This document shows, in pieces, positions 47,095 to 58,380 of a DNA stretch of 64,000 nt (positions are counted from its first letter, which is position 1; each line of letters starts with the position of its first letter). Both the position numbers and the translations under genes were made by a program. The notes beneath the pieces were generated by a model. The model did no database searches and was not told the origin of the DNA. It worked only from the letters and a program-made list of their open reading frames with translations. Location of the stretch: the NCBI GenBank assembly GCA_026724425.1, contig JAIUCV010000227.1:992001-1056000 (forward strand), written 5' to 3'. This stretch comes from Erythrophleum ivorense (Eukaryota > Streptophyta > Magnoliopsida > Fabales > Fabaceae).

Positions 47095-47890
47095 CTTTTA
47101 GTGGTGACAAAAGTCGCCACTAAAAATACAGAAGTCGCCACTAAATCTTTATAGTGGCGACAAAAGGTCGTCACCAAGTTGTCACAAATACGACTGTAGC
47201 AAAAAGGCTTTAGTGGCGACGAAAAAGGTCGCCACTAAAAATGACAATTAGTGGCAACGTCCATCGCCACTAAAGGGCAAAACAAAAATTGCATCAACTT
47301 ATCGCCGCTAAAAACTTGTTAATTAGTGGCAAAAATTGCCACAATTAGTGGCGACCTATTGTCGCCACTAATTTTTAGGCAATGAAAGGTCGCCATTACT
47401 TGTGGCAATTTTAGTGGCGACCTATTGTTGCCCCTAAATGTCAAAGTTTTTAGTGGCAACACATCGGCGCCACTAATTCTACTAGTGTTAGTGGCGACCA
47501 CGGTTGCCACTAATTCTTATAATTTTTAGTGACATCTTATGGTCGTCACTAATTCTTATAGTTTTAGTGGCGACCTACCGTCGCCACTAATTCAACTATT
47601 TTTAGTAACATCTTATGGTCGTCACTAATTCTTATAGTTTTAGTAACAACCTATTGTTGCCACTGATTCAATTAGTTTTAGTGACATCTTATGGTCGCCA
47701 CTAATTCTTATAGTTTTAGTGACAAACTATTGTCGCCACTAATTCTTATAGTTTTAGTGACAATTCATGGTCGCCACTAATTATTACAATTTTGTAATGA
47801 ATTCTAATTATGTTGTCACCACTAAATTTATTTTTGAATCAGTTATCTTTGAAGTATTTAGTGACAACCTATTATTGCCATTAAAGGTGA
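47095..47890. repeat. Subterminal palindromic repeats of CACTA-2
   Basis: Dense array of units built from TTTTAGTGGCGAC and its complement GTCGCCACTAA, usually paired as palindromes around a short centre such as CTATT, CTACC or AAAAAGG. More than fifteen half-sites can be counted. Toward the inner side the units decay to TAGTGACAT-type variants. Such arrays are the expected binding sites for the element's second protein and would fold into hairpins if single-stranded. Confidence 0.92.
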
Positions 47891-48409
47891 TAGAATTTTT
47901 TTTGAAAACATTTTATTTGTAATTACACATTATTTGCTTAAAAAAATAACAGAATTCAAATAGTTCTAAAATCAACTTCAAAAGATATGAGACAACAATG
48001 ATAAAATCAAAGTACACCAACTAAATTGAATTACATCAAAAGAAAATTTTGATTAAAAACAAAGAGTAAACTCAATAAAGTCGTAGTCAAATACATAAAC
48101 AACAATGAGAAAACTAAAGTTACAAATTGTACATTCACTAGTAATAGTTGTTGAACTTCTCAAAAAAAAAACTAGTGAGGTGCACTATATTTAATATGCT
48201 CTGTTATTCTTTGAAGCACATTCAACCTGTAAGAGGAGGAAAAAAAAGTGTTATTGAATTTAATACTAGTAATTACTTTGGGCTAAAAGAGAAACAATAA
48301 CAATTAAAATATCAAATAGCATTTAAATTAAAATTTAAAGTTTGAACCATGCTTAAATAAATATTTAAACTAGTAGGAAAGAAGTAGTGATTTATAAACA
48401 TACCGCTAT
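47891..48409. other. 3' untranslated region between the subterminal repeats and the CACTA-2 second gene
   Basis: AT-rich, no coding potential. Probably holds the 3' UTR of the leftward gene. Confidence 0.45.
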
Positions 48410-50347
48410 TTATCTAGATTCATTGAGCTGGTCTACTTGAAATATTGCTACTTGAAGGTAAATGTCCCTATTAGAATAAAAAAAATAGTAAGTATTGTTT
48501 ATTCTTAGAAATAGGAAAGAAAGTGTGTTATATACCTGCTGGTGTAATGTGGACAACAAGGCAGCAACTTGCGCGCGAACTTCATCCTGCACTTGTTGGG
48601 CCATCTGAGATCGCTCTTGTTGGAGCTTTCGTTCAAATTCTTCTTGCATTTTTTGCTCCATTTCTTCGCGCTCTTGTGCCATCTGGGCACGGTCCTCCCC
48701 TCGTTTTCGTTCCATTTCTTCCCTGACTTGTTCTATTACAGATGACACCCTATAGTCCACGTCAACTTGGTCGATAGGTCTCTTTTTTAGAGGTTTCTTT
48801 CCATAACCCTTTCCACGAACAAACCCTGACCGTGCACCCAATACAGTAGATAAAATTTCATCTCCAGTCATGCGAGATTCAACTTCAGATGATTGTTGTC
48901 GAACAACAAGCTCATGTAGACAACCCTTCAGTTTAGTTAACAAATTAAAAACATATACAATAAATTGTAATTAAGCAAAGATAAAAAATTAAAAGATGTT
49001 GAAAAGTTACATGAATCTCTTGTGACTTGGGATCAGCCCACTCTATCTCCCCATCCTTTGTACGACGAGTGTACGAGTGTGTTGCGCCTCCCATGCCACG
49101 TCAGGTCCCGCTGGTTCACCAGTAATAGGATCCCTCTAGAATATTTGTAAATAGCATTATTTCATCTTATAATAAAGAAAAAAAAATTCTTATACAGAAG
49201 TACACGGGTAAATAAAAAATGAAGAGTCCATCCTTACCAGACTATGCTCTACCTCTGCAAACGACCGCGTGCCACATGTATGCTTGGTTACTTGCTTTCT
49301 TCTATTTAGTTTATTTCTATTACTCATCACCTACAAGTGGACAAAAATATTTATTATTATTTAAAGATAGTTATGAGAATTGTATATAAGGAAATAAGGT
49401 CAAACTATATTATAGAACAAGAGTACATTACCTTAAAATCTTCAGTAGCCCAATACTGGAGCAACCACTCCCAATCTATAGGATGCACATCAACCGGTCG
49501 AACTGCACGCCTATCTTCATTTGTATCTAAAAATTTGACAAGATCATGTAACTTTTTCTTCCAACTCCTAAACAACCTCCGTAAAGTGCTAAGCGTGAAA
49601 CGCTTCATCAATGACTCAGCTTGACCCTCTCGTTGTTCAAATTTATCCTAAAGACCACAAACATAAATAGTTATAGTTACACTTATAAAGGGTTTAAAAT
49701 TAATAAAACAATTTAGTTTGTATAAATGTCTATACACAAACATATTACCTTAACTTTTAACCACATAATATCCCCATATTTTTCTTGTTGGGTAGGCCAA
49801 TCACCATCTCTAAATAAACAAGTGGTCCGAACTACCAAGCCACAATAACTGGAGAACTCTCGAGCGCCATCTCCAACAGCCTGCTCAAAGTCTTCAGGAA
49901 TGTCAATAATAATCTTTCTACCATGTTTTGTCTTCAAATCAACAGACATACACTTGTATTTCCCTCGGCCTTTCTTAATAGTGCTACAAGAAGTTGAATA
50001 AAACATGTAGGTTATGGAAAATCATTGCAATTAGATAGACATATATGTGTGTGTGTGCATGTGAGGGGGGAGAAATAAAATAAACCATAAACAAAATCTA
50101 AAGGTGATTATACCTGCACTACTCTGGTTCAGTGATGGCTGCATGGGTAGAGAATCTTCGTGTTCTTGTTGTGTCACAGATGGTGGTAGTATAGGTGGAG
50201 TAGACTCCCTACTCTCAGAAACATTCCCTATGACAAGTCGTGGTGGTGATGTCACATCACCTATGTGGTCGTGTCTCAACCGACTACTGCCACGCCCATT
50301 CCCTCTTCCCCCCTTCCTCCAACCCTACCACGTCCACCACTTGACAT
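48410..50347 (-). pseudogene. CACTA-2 second gene, Transposase_24 type, frame-damaged
   Basis: Leftward gene of the plant Ptta/En/Spm family. Likely exons from the right: 50114-50347, 49749-49983, 49432-49647, 49238-49330, 49011-49135, 48536-48925 and a short last exon near 48410-48475. Seen: Gly/Arg-rich start MSSGGRGRVGGRG; KYKCMSVDLKTKHGRK and IPEDFEQAVGDGAREFSSYC; FTLSTLRRLFRSWKKKLHD and WLLQYWATEDFK; MSNRNKLNRRKQ; DPITGEPAGPD and IEWADPKSQEIH; MTGDEILSTVLGARSGFVRG; then a Glu/Gln/Arg-rich coiled coil (48540-48730). Frame breaks: a G-run at about 50307-50320 appears one base short, and the 49011-49135 exon changes frame near 49100. Splice joins are approximate. Whether the breaks are real or assembly errors cannot be told here. 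Confidence 0.8.
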
Positions 50348-50458
50348 TTTCTGCAAAATTGTAAATAAGATATGAGATATAGTAGTTTGAATTCAAATGC
50401 TAACTTAAATTTATAAACATAAGGCAATATGTTTGTACATACACTACCAGAAAAACAT

Positions 50459-53400
50459 TTAATCTAAGTTATAAGTAGTATCATTTGTGTCGTTTGCATC
50501 ATCATCATCAAGTATGTCCTCCTTATCTTCTTCATCAGTGGACATATCTTCATCAAGTATGTCTTCTCCATCTTCTTCATCAATGGATACATCCTCATCA
50601 TTATCATCAATGAATTCATCCACCTCGGCAATTACATTTGGCCCACTTGGTCGAGGGCGTTCACTTAAGTAGTTTATTGTTTCTGGTTGAATGTCATCCC
50701 TATGAAGGCAAACCACTAGGTCAATGCCTACATCACCACTAATAGTCAAATCTACTGCAATTTCAATCTGCTGATAAGCCTCATCGCTTGATAATTCTTC
50801 ATTGTCCCTATCTATGCCATCATTAGTCATCTTTGGCATATTAAACAAGTCACGAGAATTTGTTTTTACAATAACAAGCCAATTTGAGTCACAATTGTCC
50901 TCTAGGTAAAATATCTGTTCTGCTTGAGATGCCAAGACAAATGATTCATTTGAGTTCAATGAGTATTGGGTGTTGACACTTGTAATTCCATATTTGTCCA
51001 CCTTGTATCCTCTTCCTAAATGACCCACATCCCACCAATGACACTTAAAGAGATATACTTTCTTATTCCCAATGTATGACAATTCATATATATCTTCTAA
51101 AATACCATAATACTCTTTTGTCTCATCTAAATCATCACCCCTCACAAGGACTCCACTATTCTGTGTTCTTCTACCAGAGGCTCGGTCTTGAGTGTGAAAT
51201 CTAAATCCATTCACCATAAATGTGGAATAACGATGGACCATTTTTAGCGGTCCAACTCCAAGGCTCATAAGGTCATCACTTGCATCACCTCGTGCACTTA
51301 ACTCTAAAACCTATAAAGGACAACATGTATGAATATCATAACATTTAATCTAACTAACAGAAACACGAGGTCAAAACATACCTGTGCACGAAACCATTCT
51401 GGGAACTCCGCAACCATTGAAGCTTGTGTTTCAGTCTCCATCTTGTGCTTCCTGCAATGTATGATCTACTTAATTAAAGGTGATAATAGAAAATTTTTTA
51501 GGTAAGCGATGGCTAATTCCTATAAACTTACTCAATAAATGGCCAGATGTCTTCACAATTTTGAAACACGTACATACAAGCTTGATTAAACTCTATATCT
51601 GATAGAAAAATTGATTCATAACGTCCCCTCGCCTGTCCACTTGGATTGAAGATAGACATCTTATCATGTTCCATATGTCCATCATCATTCCTAGGAGGTC
51701 TATTGAACTTAGTTGGGACATTTTTCAGATAACGTGAACAAAAAGTAAGGCATTCATTAGCTAAATAACCTTCAGCGATTGAACCTTCTGGACGAGCCTT
51801 GTTGCGAACATAAGTTTTTAGTGTTCGTAAGTACCTGCATTAGTATGAATAAGGTAAGACATTTTTTTAAATAATGGAAAAGACATCATAGCTTAAGGTC
51901 AACTTTACCTCTCAATAGGATACATCCATCGATATTGGACAGGTCCACCAAGTTTAGCCTCTCTTGCTAAGTGAACAGGCAAATGGACCATGATATCAAA
52001 GAAGGCAGGTGGAAACACCATTTCTAATTTGCACAATGTGATTGCAATTTGGGTTTCCAAGACATCAAGATCTTCAATTTTAAGGGACTTTGAACATAAG
52101 TTCTTAAAAAAATTTCCCAACTCTATTATAGGTTCTGACACTTCATTAGGTAACAAGCCACGTATTGCAAGTGGAAATATGTCTTGTAATAATACATGGT
52201 GATCATGGCATTTCAATCCAGAGATTTTTCGCTCATGGACATTGACGCACCTTGAAATGTTTGAAGAGAAGGAGTCTGGCACCCTCAATTTAGCCAAGAA
52301 GTCACAAACTTTTGCCTTCTCTTGTTTTGACAATGTATAGCATGCTGCTGGAAGCAAGATTTTGTTACCATCTTCTATGGGATGCAATTGTTGCCTAATC
52401 CCTAAATCAACCAAATCATATTGACTCTTCAGTGTATCTTTAGTCTTTCCAATGACACCCATCAATGTCGACATTATATTATCTGACACATTTCTTTCTA
52501 TATGCATAACATCAAGGTTATGTCGGAGCAGCAAAGTTTTCCAATAAGGCAATTTGAAGAAAATACTCTTCTTCCTCCAGTTGAAAGCATCACTGGTGGG
52601 GAGACACTTCCGCTTTTGGCTTTTCCCAAAACTCACATCTCCCAATACTTGAAGCTGTATAAGTGCTTCCTCACCAGTAAGAGGCAAGGGTGCAAGTGAA
52701 TGTTCAACTTTTCCGTCAAATGCCGTCTTATTATCGCGCCATGGATGATTGGGAGGAAGGAAGCGACGATGCCCCATGTAACACAACTTATTCCGTAAAG
52801 AAGTGGGATATGTGCCCTTGTGGCAACAAGGGCATGCAAACTTTCCCTTGGTGGACCACCCTGAGAGGTTCGCATACGCTGGGAAGTCATTGATTGTCCA
52901 AATGATAGCAGCATGCATCTTAAAATTGGACTGTGAATAAGCATCATATGTGTCAAGACCATCGTTCCATAATTCTTGTAACTCTTCAATCATAGGTTAC
53001 AAATACACATCAGTGTCATTACCAGGACATTTAGGGCCTGGAATAAGAAGTGTCATCATAAAGTACGAGTGCTTCATGCATAACCACGGTGGCAAATTAT
53101 ATGGAACTAGCACAACCGGCCAAATGCTATGATTAGTACTCATATTTCCATAAGGCTGGAACCCATCACTAGCTAGACCCAATCGTACATTTCTGCAATC
53201 ACGAGAGAAGTCAAGATACTGGTTATCAAATGATTTCCAAGCAATAGAGTCAGACGGATGTCGTAAGACACCGTCATCAATACGTTCTTCCATGTGCCAT
53301 CTCATATCTTTAGCTGTTTGTTGAGCCATGTACAGCCGTTGCAACCTAGGCTTTAATGGAAAATGTCGCAACACTTTACGGGGCACTTTCTTGCCTTTGT

Positions 53401-54139
53401 GACCATCCAATTTCCATCTAGACATGTTGCACTTAGGGCATAATTCTGCATTTGTGTGTTTTCGCCAATATAAGATACAATCATTTTCACATGCATCAAT
53501 CTTAGTATAACCTAATCCGAGCTCCCTAACAACCTTCCTTGCTTCATAGTAATTGTCAGGTACTAATGCACCTTTAGGTAAGACATCTTTGAATAAACTC
53601 AACAATGTATCCATAGATTTGTTACTCCAATGGTTGAGGCATTTCAGATGAAGGAGTTTGACAATGAAAGATAGCTTTGTCACATTATTACAACCCGGAT
53701 AGAGTTCGGTTTGAGCATCTTCTAACAATTTAAAAAATTGGCTAGCTTGCAAGTTAGGCGACTCAGTTGAATATGTTTCACCGAATGCATCATGTAACAT
53801 CTCAATGATGTCATCATCTTCGTCATTATTTGCAGATGCTTCGTCATTTGCATGCTGGAGGGGACTATGGATACTAGGTCGAGCTTCTCCATGTGAGTCC
53901 CACACTTTGTAACTTTCATTGAATCCCTTCTTAAACAGATCTGCCCTTACTTCACTTCTTATTTTCCACGCTGTATTCTTGCACCCCTTACATGGGCATC
54001 GAATCATATCAGTCACCCCAACTTGGTTGAATACCCATTGAAGAAACTCATCAACACCTTGTCTATATGCCATATCAGCCCTATTTCTAATGTACATCCA
54101 ACTTTTATCCATCCCTAAATCCAACATGAATGTTTTCAA
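50459..54139 (-). CDS. CACTA-2 TNP2-type transposase, near-intact, one internal stop
   Basis: Exons from the right: 51909-54139, 51532-51834, 51382-51451 and 50459-51310, all with GT-AG borders and matching phase, giving 1151 codons before the final stop. Domains in order: transposase-associated region with DKSWMYIRNR and Cys motif CPCKGCKN (about residues 11-100); TNP2/Transposase_21 core (about 130-640), including CPKCNMSRWK, NHSIWPVVLVPYNLPPW, GHRRFLPP, HNLDVMHIERNV and YRWMYPIER; DUF4218-like YVRNKARPEGSIAEGY; DUF4216 with GFRFHTQ, NSGVLV and FVLASQAEQIFY; and a C-terminal Asp/Glu-rich tail. The only lesion seen is TAA at 52994-52996 (codon 382), where CACTA-1 encodes Gln in the same context (DVYLQP), so C-to-T accounts for it. 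Length and domain order match full transposases. Confidence 0.93.
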
Positions 54140-54840
54140 AGTAAGTATTTCTAACTCATTTGTAATTATACATGTCTATATTATATAGAACACTAAGAAA
54201 AAGATATATTTCTCTTTGGCATACACTACATAGACTCTTATGTCATCTAGAACACAAGTATTTGGTTCATCAAATAATCATACCAATTCAAAGGTGAAAT
54301 CCTCGACAAACAACTAGTTCATTTCATAACTTCCTTACGGCAAACATGTATCTATGTAAATCTAAGGCATGAAGAAAAATAGACATGTATGATACAAGTA
54401 GGTATGTTGCATCTTACGTCTTTTGTATATAATCAACCAAGAAAATTTGAATAATTTAACTATATGTGATAAGGTTCACCCACATAAAGTAGTTCACAAG
54501 ACAAAGTCATTTAGCTATTAATTTGTCATAGCATAACAAGGTAATTTTACATAGGCCATCAGATGACAATTGCAACCTTTGAGTGTGATAGAAACAAGGA
54601 AGTTGTCATGATGATAACAAAGTTGAGATTACAACATTGTTGGACCCATTTCAACTTCACCTATGTATGTTACCAACATATAAATCCTAAAAGTAGTTCC
54701 TACTAGATCTTTTACACATATGGAAGGAAATCGTCCCATGTAACATAGCGTCAACCCATTAACAAGAGCAATAATAGATTCCCCCACATGATAAAATTTC
54801 TCAATCAATGACAATAGACAGAGAAAACCCTACAGTTATT
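54140..54840 (-). other. 5' region of CACTA-2 or adjoining DNA
   Basis: Noncoding upstream of the transposase start. No CACTA terminus or GTGGCGAC repeats. The 61-residue frame at 54629-54814 has no domain. Confidence 0.4.
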
Positions 54841-54854
54841 AATTTTTTTGAAAC

Positions 54855-55830
54855 ATTAGCTCCAAATACTTTATTAAATATTCTTTATCTTTATCTTAAT
54901 CAATCAGTGTTTAGAAAAAGAAAATTTACTAAAATTACAGACTACATTTGAATCTCTTAATCGAATAAATACTAATCAATGCCTAAACCTAGTATTTTAT
55001 TTAATTACTCATAATCTAAATCACTTGTTAAATATTCTTCATTCTCATTTAATCTATTAGTAATTTATTAAACATTTGATTCATTATTTTGAAATTAATT
55101 TTTTTCTTTTATTCTTAATCCAATAAATACTAATTAAATTTTAAACTTTGTATTTTACTTGATTATGTTCTTATTTTTGACGCCTTAACCATCAATTGCT
55201 TATCAAATTCCCGAGTTGGGATTATTTTTATTTATTGTTTACTGTTAGTATTAACCTATTAATTTCTTATTCAATATTTCATTTAATTATTTATTAAATA
55301 TTTAATTCTAAGTATTTGTCCCATATTCTTCATCTTTATTTTGATCTATTAGTAAATATCTAAATGTGTCATTTATTATTCTGAATTTAAATTTTCATTT
55401 TCACTCTTAATCCAATACTCACTAATTAAAATTTAAACTTAGTATTTCATTTAATCAAATTTCAAAGTCATTAATTTTTTAAGAATTGCTTTTACTTTTA
55501 GTAGTAGCCTAGTAATTTCGTAAGCAAAAGTTCACTATTAATTATTTATTGAATATTCAATCTTAATTACTTATTAAATAACCTTCATCTTTATTTTATT
55601 CTAGTACCCATTTAGTAATTGTTTAATATATTATGCTTGAATTAAATGTTCATTTTTATCTTAATCAAACAATTACTAATTAACTTTTGAATTTGGAGTT
55701 TATATAATTATGTTTTTCCTTTTAACCTCGTAATCCATTGATTAATTATCAAATATTAAATTTATTATAACTATTAATTACATTTTAACTTTTAGTATTT
55801 ACCTGTCAAATCTTAGAGTTTATTTAACTA
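54855..55830. repeat. Diverged AT-rich internal repeats
   Basis: Four diverged copies of a CTTAATC[C/G/A]AATAAATACTAATTAA-like block start near 54957, 55114, 55408 and 55659, each preceded by a TTCTTCATCTTTATTTTAAT-like block (near 54880, 55032, 55328 and 55580) and followed by a TTTAAACTTAGTATTTCATTTAATTA-like block. Spacing is about 155, 294 and 251 bp. The position upstream of the transposase is like that of the 743-bp array in CACTA-1. Confidence 0.6.
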
Positions 55831-55931
55831 CTGTTTGCATGCGTTTAGGTTAAAGAAGCAGTTCTAGGACTAAACTCCTTCCATTTCTTTCTGTCTTAAA
55901 TCACATTTTTATCTTTTACTTTATATTTTTC

Positions 55932-56179
55932 TAGCACTTAGTTCCATATATATATATATATATCCTAATCACATTTTTATCATCAGAAAGGCATGAACTA
56001 ACAAAAAAATATCACCTGGTTGCTCTGAAAAGTGCTTGTAGTGAGTTGTGAGGAGGAATACAAGATTCAAAGATAGCTTGTCAAGTTAGACCTGCACTCA
56101 AAACTAGAAGGAAAATATTGTCAAAAAGATTTCTGTGTGAAAAGGAAACAAATGCATCAATTATTTTGTGTCAATGCAG

Positions 56180-56213
<34 letters not shown>

Positions 56214-56295
56214 ATGTGTGTGTGTCTATCTATATATATATATATATATATATATGTGCACCAACCTTGCCTATTAGAATTAAAAGCTCAAATTG
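55932..56295. repeat. Duplicated segment A, copy 1
   Basis: Similar over about 300-360 bp to 57052-57352. Shared order: CTAGCAC-TAGTTCCATATAT, AATCACATTTTTAT, GAAAGGCATGAAC-AACAA, AGTGAGTTGTGA-GAGGAAT, AGAC-TGCAC-CAAAA, GAAACA-ATGCAT-AAT, TGTGTCAAT, CCTTGCCTATT-GAATT-AAAGCTCAA. It contains the (TA)n(TG)n microsatellite 56180-56256, reduced in the other copy. On the minus strand a splice donor (AACCAG|GTGATA) follows the GTGAGTTGTG block. Confidence 0.8.
56180..56256. repeat. Compound (TA)n(TG)n(TA)n microsatellite
   Basis: Alternating purine-pyrimidine run of about 77 bp with minor interruptions. The 183-residue plus-strand frame through it (56118-56669) is a composition artefact. Confidence 0.95.
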
Positions 56296-56299
56296 GTAA

Positions 56300-56970
56300 A
56301 CTATTTAATAGGTATTTTTATAATTTCATTCATTTAATAAGAAACCTTAGAAAATTGAAAATTATATCCTTATATTCATTTATTTACCTTGTTCAATCTC
56401 CACAAAAATTTTGGATAAAATTGATAATATTTACCAATATGAACTTACTCAATCATTATATTTCTACCATAAAGAATAACATATGTCAAACGTCCTTAAA
56501 TAGATTAAGTTTAAATTTTTTATATTTTTTAGCAATTAAAATAAATAAAGATAAAAATTTTAAAATTCATTACTTAAAAAGATTTTATATATTTAAATTC
56601 CTGTGTTATTCTATATGTTTTTTTCACCAAAATTGGAGAGAGAGAGAGAGAATAGTTAATATCCTTTAACCACAACCATACATTTGTGGATTTTGACGTG
56701 TTTTTTTTAATTTATATATTTATAAATCTCACTATTGCCATTTATCTCTCTGTGTTGCTATTTTCTTTGTAGAGACTCATATTCATGGCCTACCGTATTA
56801 TATTAGATAGCATTTGCATTTAAATCTCTCATCTTCTAATAATTGGTATTAAAATTAAAGGTTCTAATATTGTTTTGTATGAAAAAATTTTTCACTTCTG
56901 ATTCGTCTACTATATCTATACGATGATTTGGATTTTGAATCTTGATATAAACTCAATTGATATTGAGAGA
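56300..56970. other. AT-rich DNA between duplicated segments
   Basis: No gene or recognised repeat, apart from a short (GA)n run at about 56636-56651. Confidence 0.5.
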
Positions 56971-56975
56971 AATAT

Positions 56976-57435
56976 ATATATATATATATATATATCATGG
57001 CCTTATTTTGTATTCATTTTCCTAGTTTGCTGTCCAATCCTATATATTTCTAGCACCTAGTTCCATATATATCATAAATCACATTTTTATGTTTAGAAAG
57101 GCATGAACCAACAAGAAAGTATTACCTTGTTGCTCCAAACAGTGACCATAGTGAGTTGTGAAGAGGAATTAAAGAACCAGGTCTTACATGCCAAGGTAGA
57201 CTTGCACCCAAAAATAACAAAAAAAACTGTCAGCAGGATTTCTTAGTAAACAGGAAACAGATGCATTAATGCTTCTGTGTCAATATGGATCTATATCTAT
57301 ATATATGTCTATATAAACAGATGCACAGACCTTGCCTATTGGAATTGAAAGCTCAAGAATTTTAATCACAGGAAACAAAACTATCATGGCCTTATTCTGT
57401 ATTCATTTTCCTAGTTTGCTGTCCAATCCTATCAT
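56976..57435. repeat. Duplicated segment A, copy 2, with a second nested repeat
   Basis: 57052-57352 is the partner of 55932-56295. On each side of it lies a nearly identical block of about 46 bp, CATGGCCTTATT-TGTATTC on to GCTGTCCAATCCTAT (56996-57041 and 57386-57433). On the minus strand, AACAAG|GTAATA after the GTGAGTTGTG-equivalent block matches the splice donor seen in copy 1. An (AT)n run precedes it at 56971-56995. Confidence 0.75.
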
Positions 57436-58220
57436 GGTTATCAATGGGATTAATAGTTGTTCATAAAATACAAGTTTGTTCATAAAAACAATCAACAAGA
57501 TAGCAACGCACACTGACATAAGCAAGAGTTATGGTCAAAACTTTCATTTTATAAGATTTAGAATTTAATTTATAATTCAATTGTGGATTGGCAAATTTTC
57601 TATTCCCTTCTCGGTTAGTGGCATCTAGCATCCCTAACTTCTTGCCTCTTTGGCCATTACTATTCCATATTACAAATTACAGCAATTAAGTTCACAATAT
57701 TCACTGAAAATAATCCAACAGACAAAGAATTTAAATAACTCTTGTAAATTAATAATTTAGTCAATAGAAAAAGATATGGTTTGGTACTTAGTAATAGCAA
57801 AATAATGAGTTCACAATTCAAGCATGCAAAATAATAAATAGACTAAAATGCAAAACAAACAACAATCGCTCTGGACCATTAAAATGCAAAATAGACTAAG
57901 TGTGAGGCGTCAACAGAAGTATACCAACGCAGTTTAGAATAGTCACATGTAAACACCTACTTTTATTGGACCATTATTTTAATTAGATGTTTGATTAAGA
58001 GACATTTAGGAGGAGGAATTTCTGAAGCTAGCGGGAATGAACAAATTGAATCAGAAACGGATAAATAACTAGTTTATCAATCAAAGGAAATTGGAAACCA
58101 TCTTTTTTTTTTATTTCTTTCCTACTCAGATAGCACTAGTAAATAATAATCATGTCCAAAACATCTCTTAACCCCAAAGATCACAATGGATACAGATTTG
58201 GAATGAACAGAGCATTACCT
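57436..58220. other. Noncoding, no gene seen
   Basis: AT-rich. Contains a short repeat of AATGCAAAATAGACTAA-type words near 57845-57900. No coding sequence or transposon ends. Confidence 0.5.
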
Positions 58221-58224
58221 TAGT

Positions 58225-58380
58225 TCGTAGCCCACTTCAATGCCTCGCAATAACAATGCTAAAACTCTAAAATGTTCCTTCGATGCGTCAATAATTTAGC
58301 ATCCCTTCTTCCTCAAATCTTAAAAACCCCAAAACTCGCTGCTATTGGAAGGCGTGACTGCAGAGTTTTTGCTTTTGTTC
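58225..58380 (-). ncRNA. Possible first exon of a leftward noncoding transcript
   Basis: On the minus strand this GC-richer stretch looks like a plant first exon and ends GAACTAAG|GTAATGC at about 58219-58226. It has no long frame; the first ATG (ATGCTAAATTATTGA) closes at once. Together with the matching donors in duplicated segment A (near 57123 and 56014), it could belong to a spliced leftward transcript, perhaps the CACTA-2 leader. This is inference from splice-like sequence only. Confidence 0.25.

Larger units (their letters stand above)
47076..54139 (-). mobile_element. Second CACTA (En/Spm) transposon, 3' end to transposase start
   Basis: The element runs leftward. Its 3' terminus on the plus strand begins CACTACAAAAAAAAAAGGC at 47076, preceded by GTG (47073-47075), the expected target-site copy. 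Inward lie palindromic subterminal repeats (47095-47890), the Transposase_24-type gene (48410-50347) and a four-exon TNP2-type transposase (50459-54139). It shares the first 12 terminal bases with CACTA-1, but its subterminal motif (GTGGCGAC) is different, so it is another family. The 5' terminus, which should read GTAGTG followed by GTG beyond 54139, was not found up to 64000. The end given is the transposase start, not the true element end. Confidence 0.9.

Noticed and set aside
47095..47890. CRISPR-like regularly spaced palindromic repeats
   Set aside because: The repeats are CACTA subterminal half-sites in both orientations, with no uniform spacers and no cas genes, in a plant genome.
48523..48726. 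Plus-strand frame opposite the CACTA-2 second gene
   Set aside because: It is the antisense of a Glu/Gln-rich coiled coil, which makes long stop-free shadows.
56034..56042. TTGTAGTG as a possible 5' terminus of CACTA-2
   Set aside because: The duplicate copy near 57130 continues across the same point (ATAGTGAGTTGTGA), so it is inside a repeated segment and not an end; no GTG follows and no A/T run precedes it.
56118..56669. 183-residue plus-strand frame
   Set aside because: Includes the (TG)n/(TA)n microsatellite translated as a Cys/Val and Tyr/Ile run, and otherwise AT-rich low-complexity sequence; no domain.
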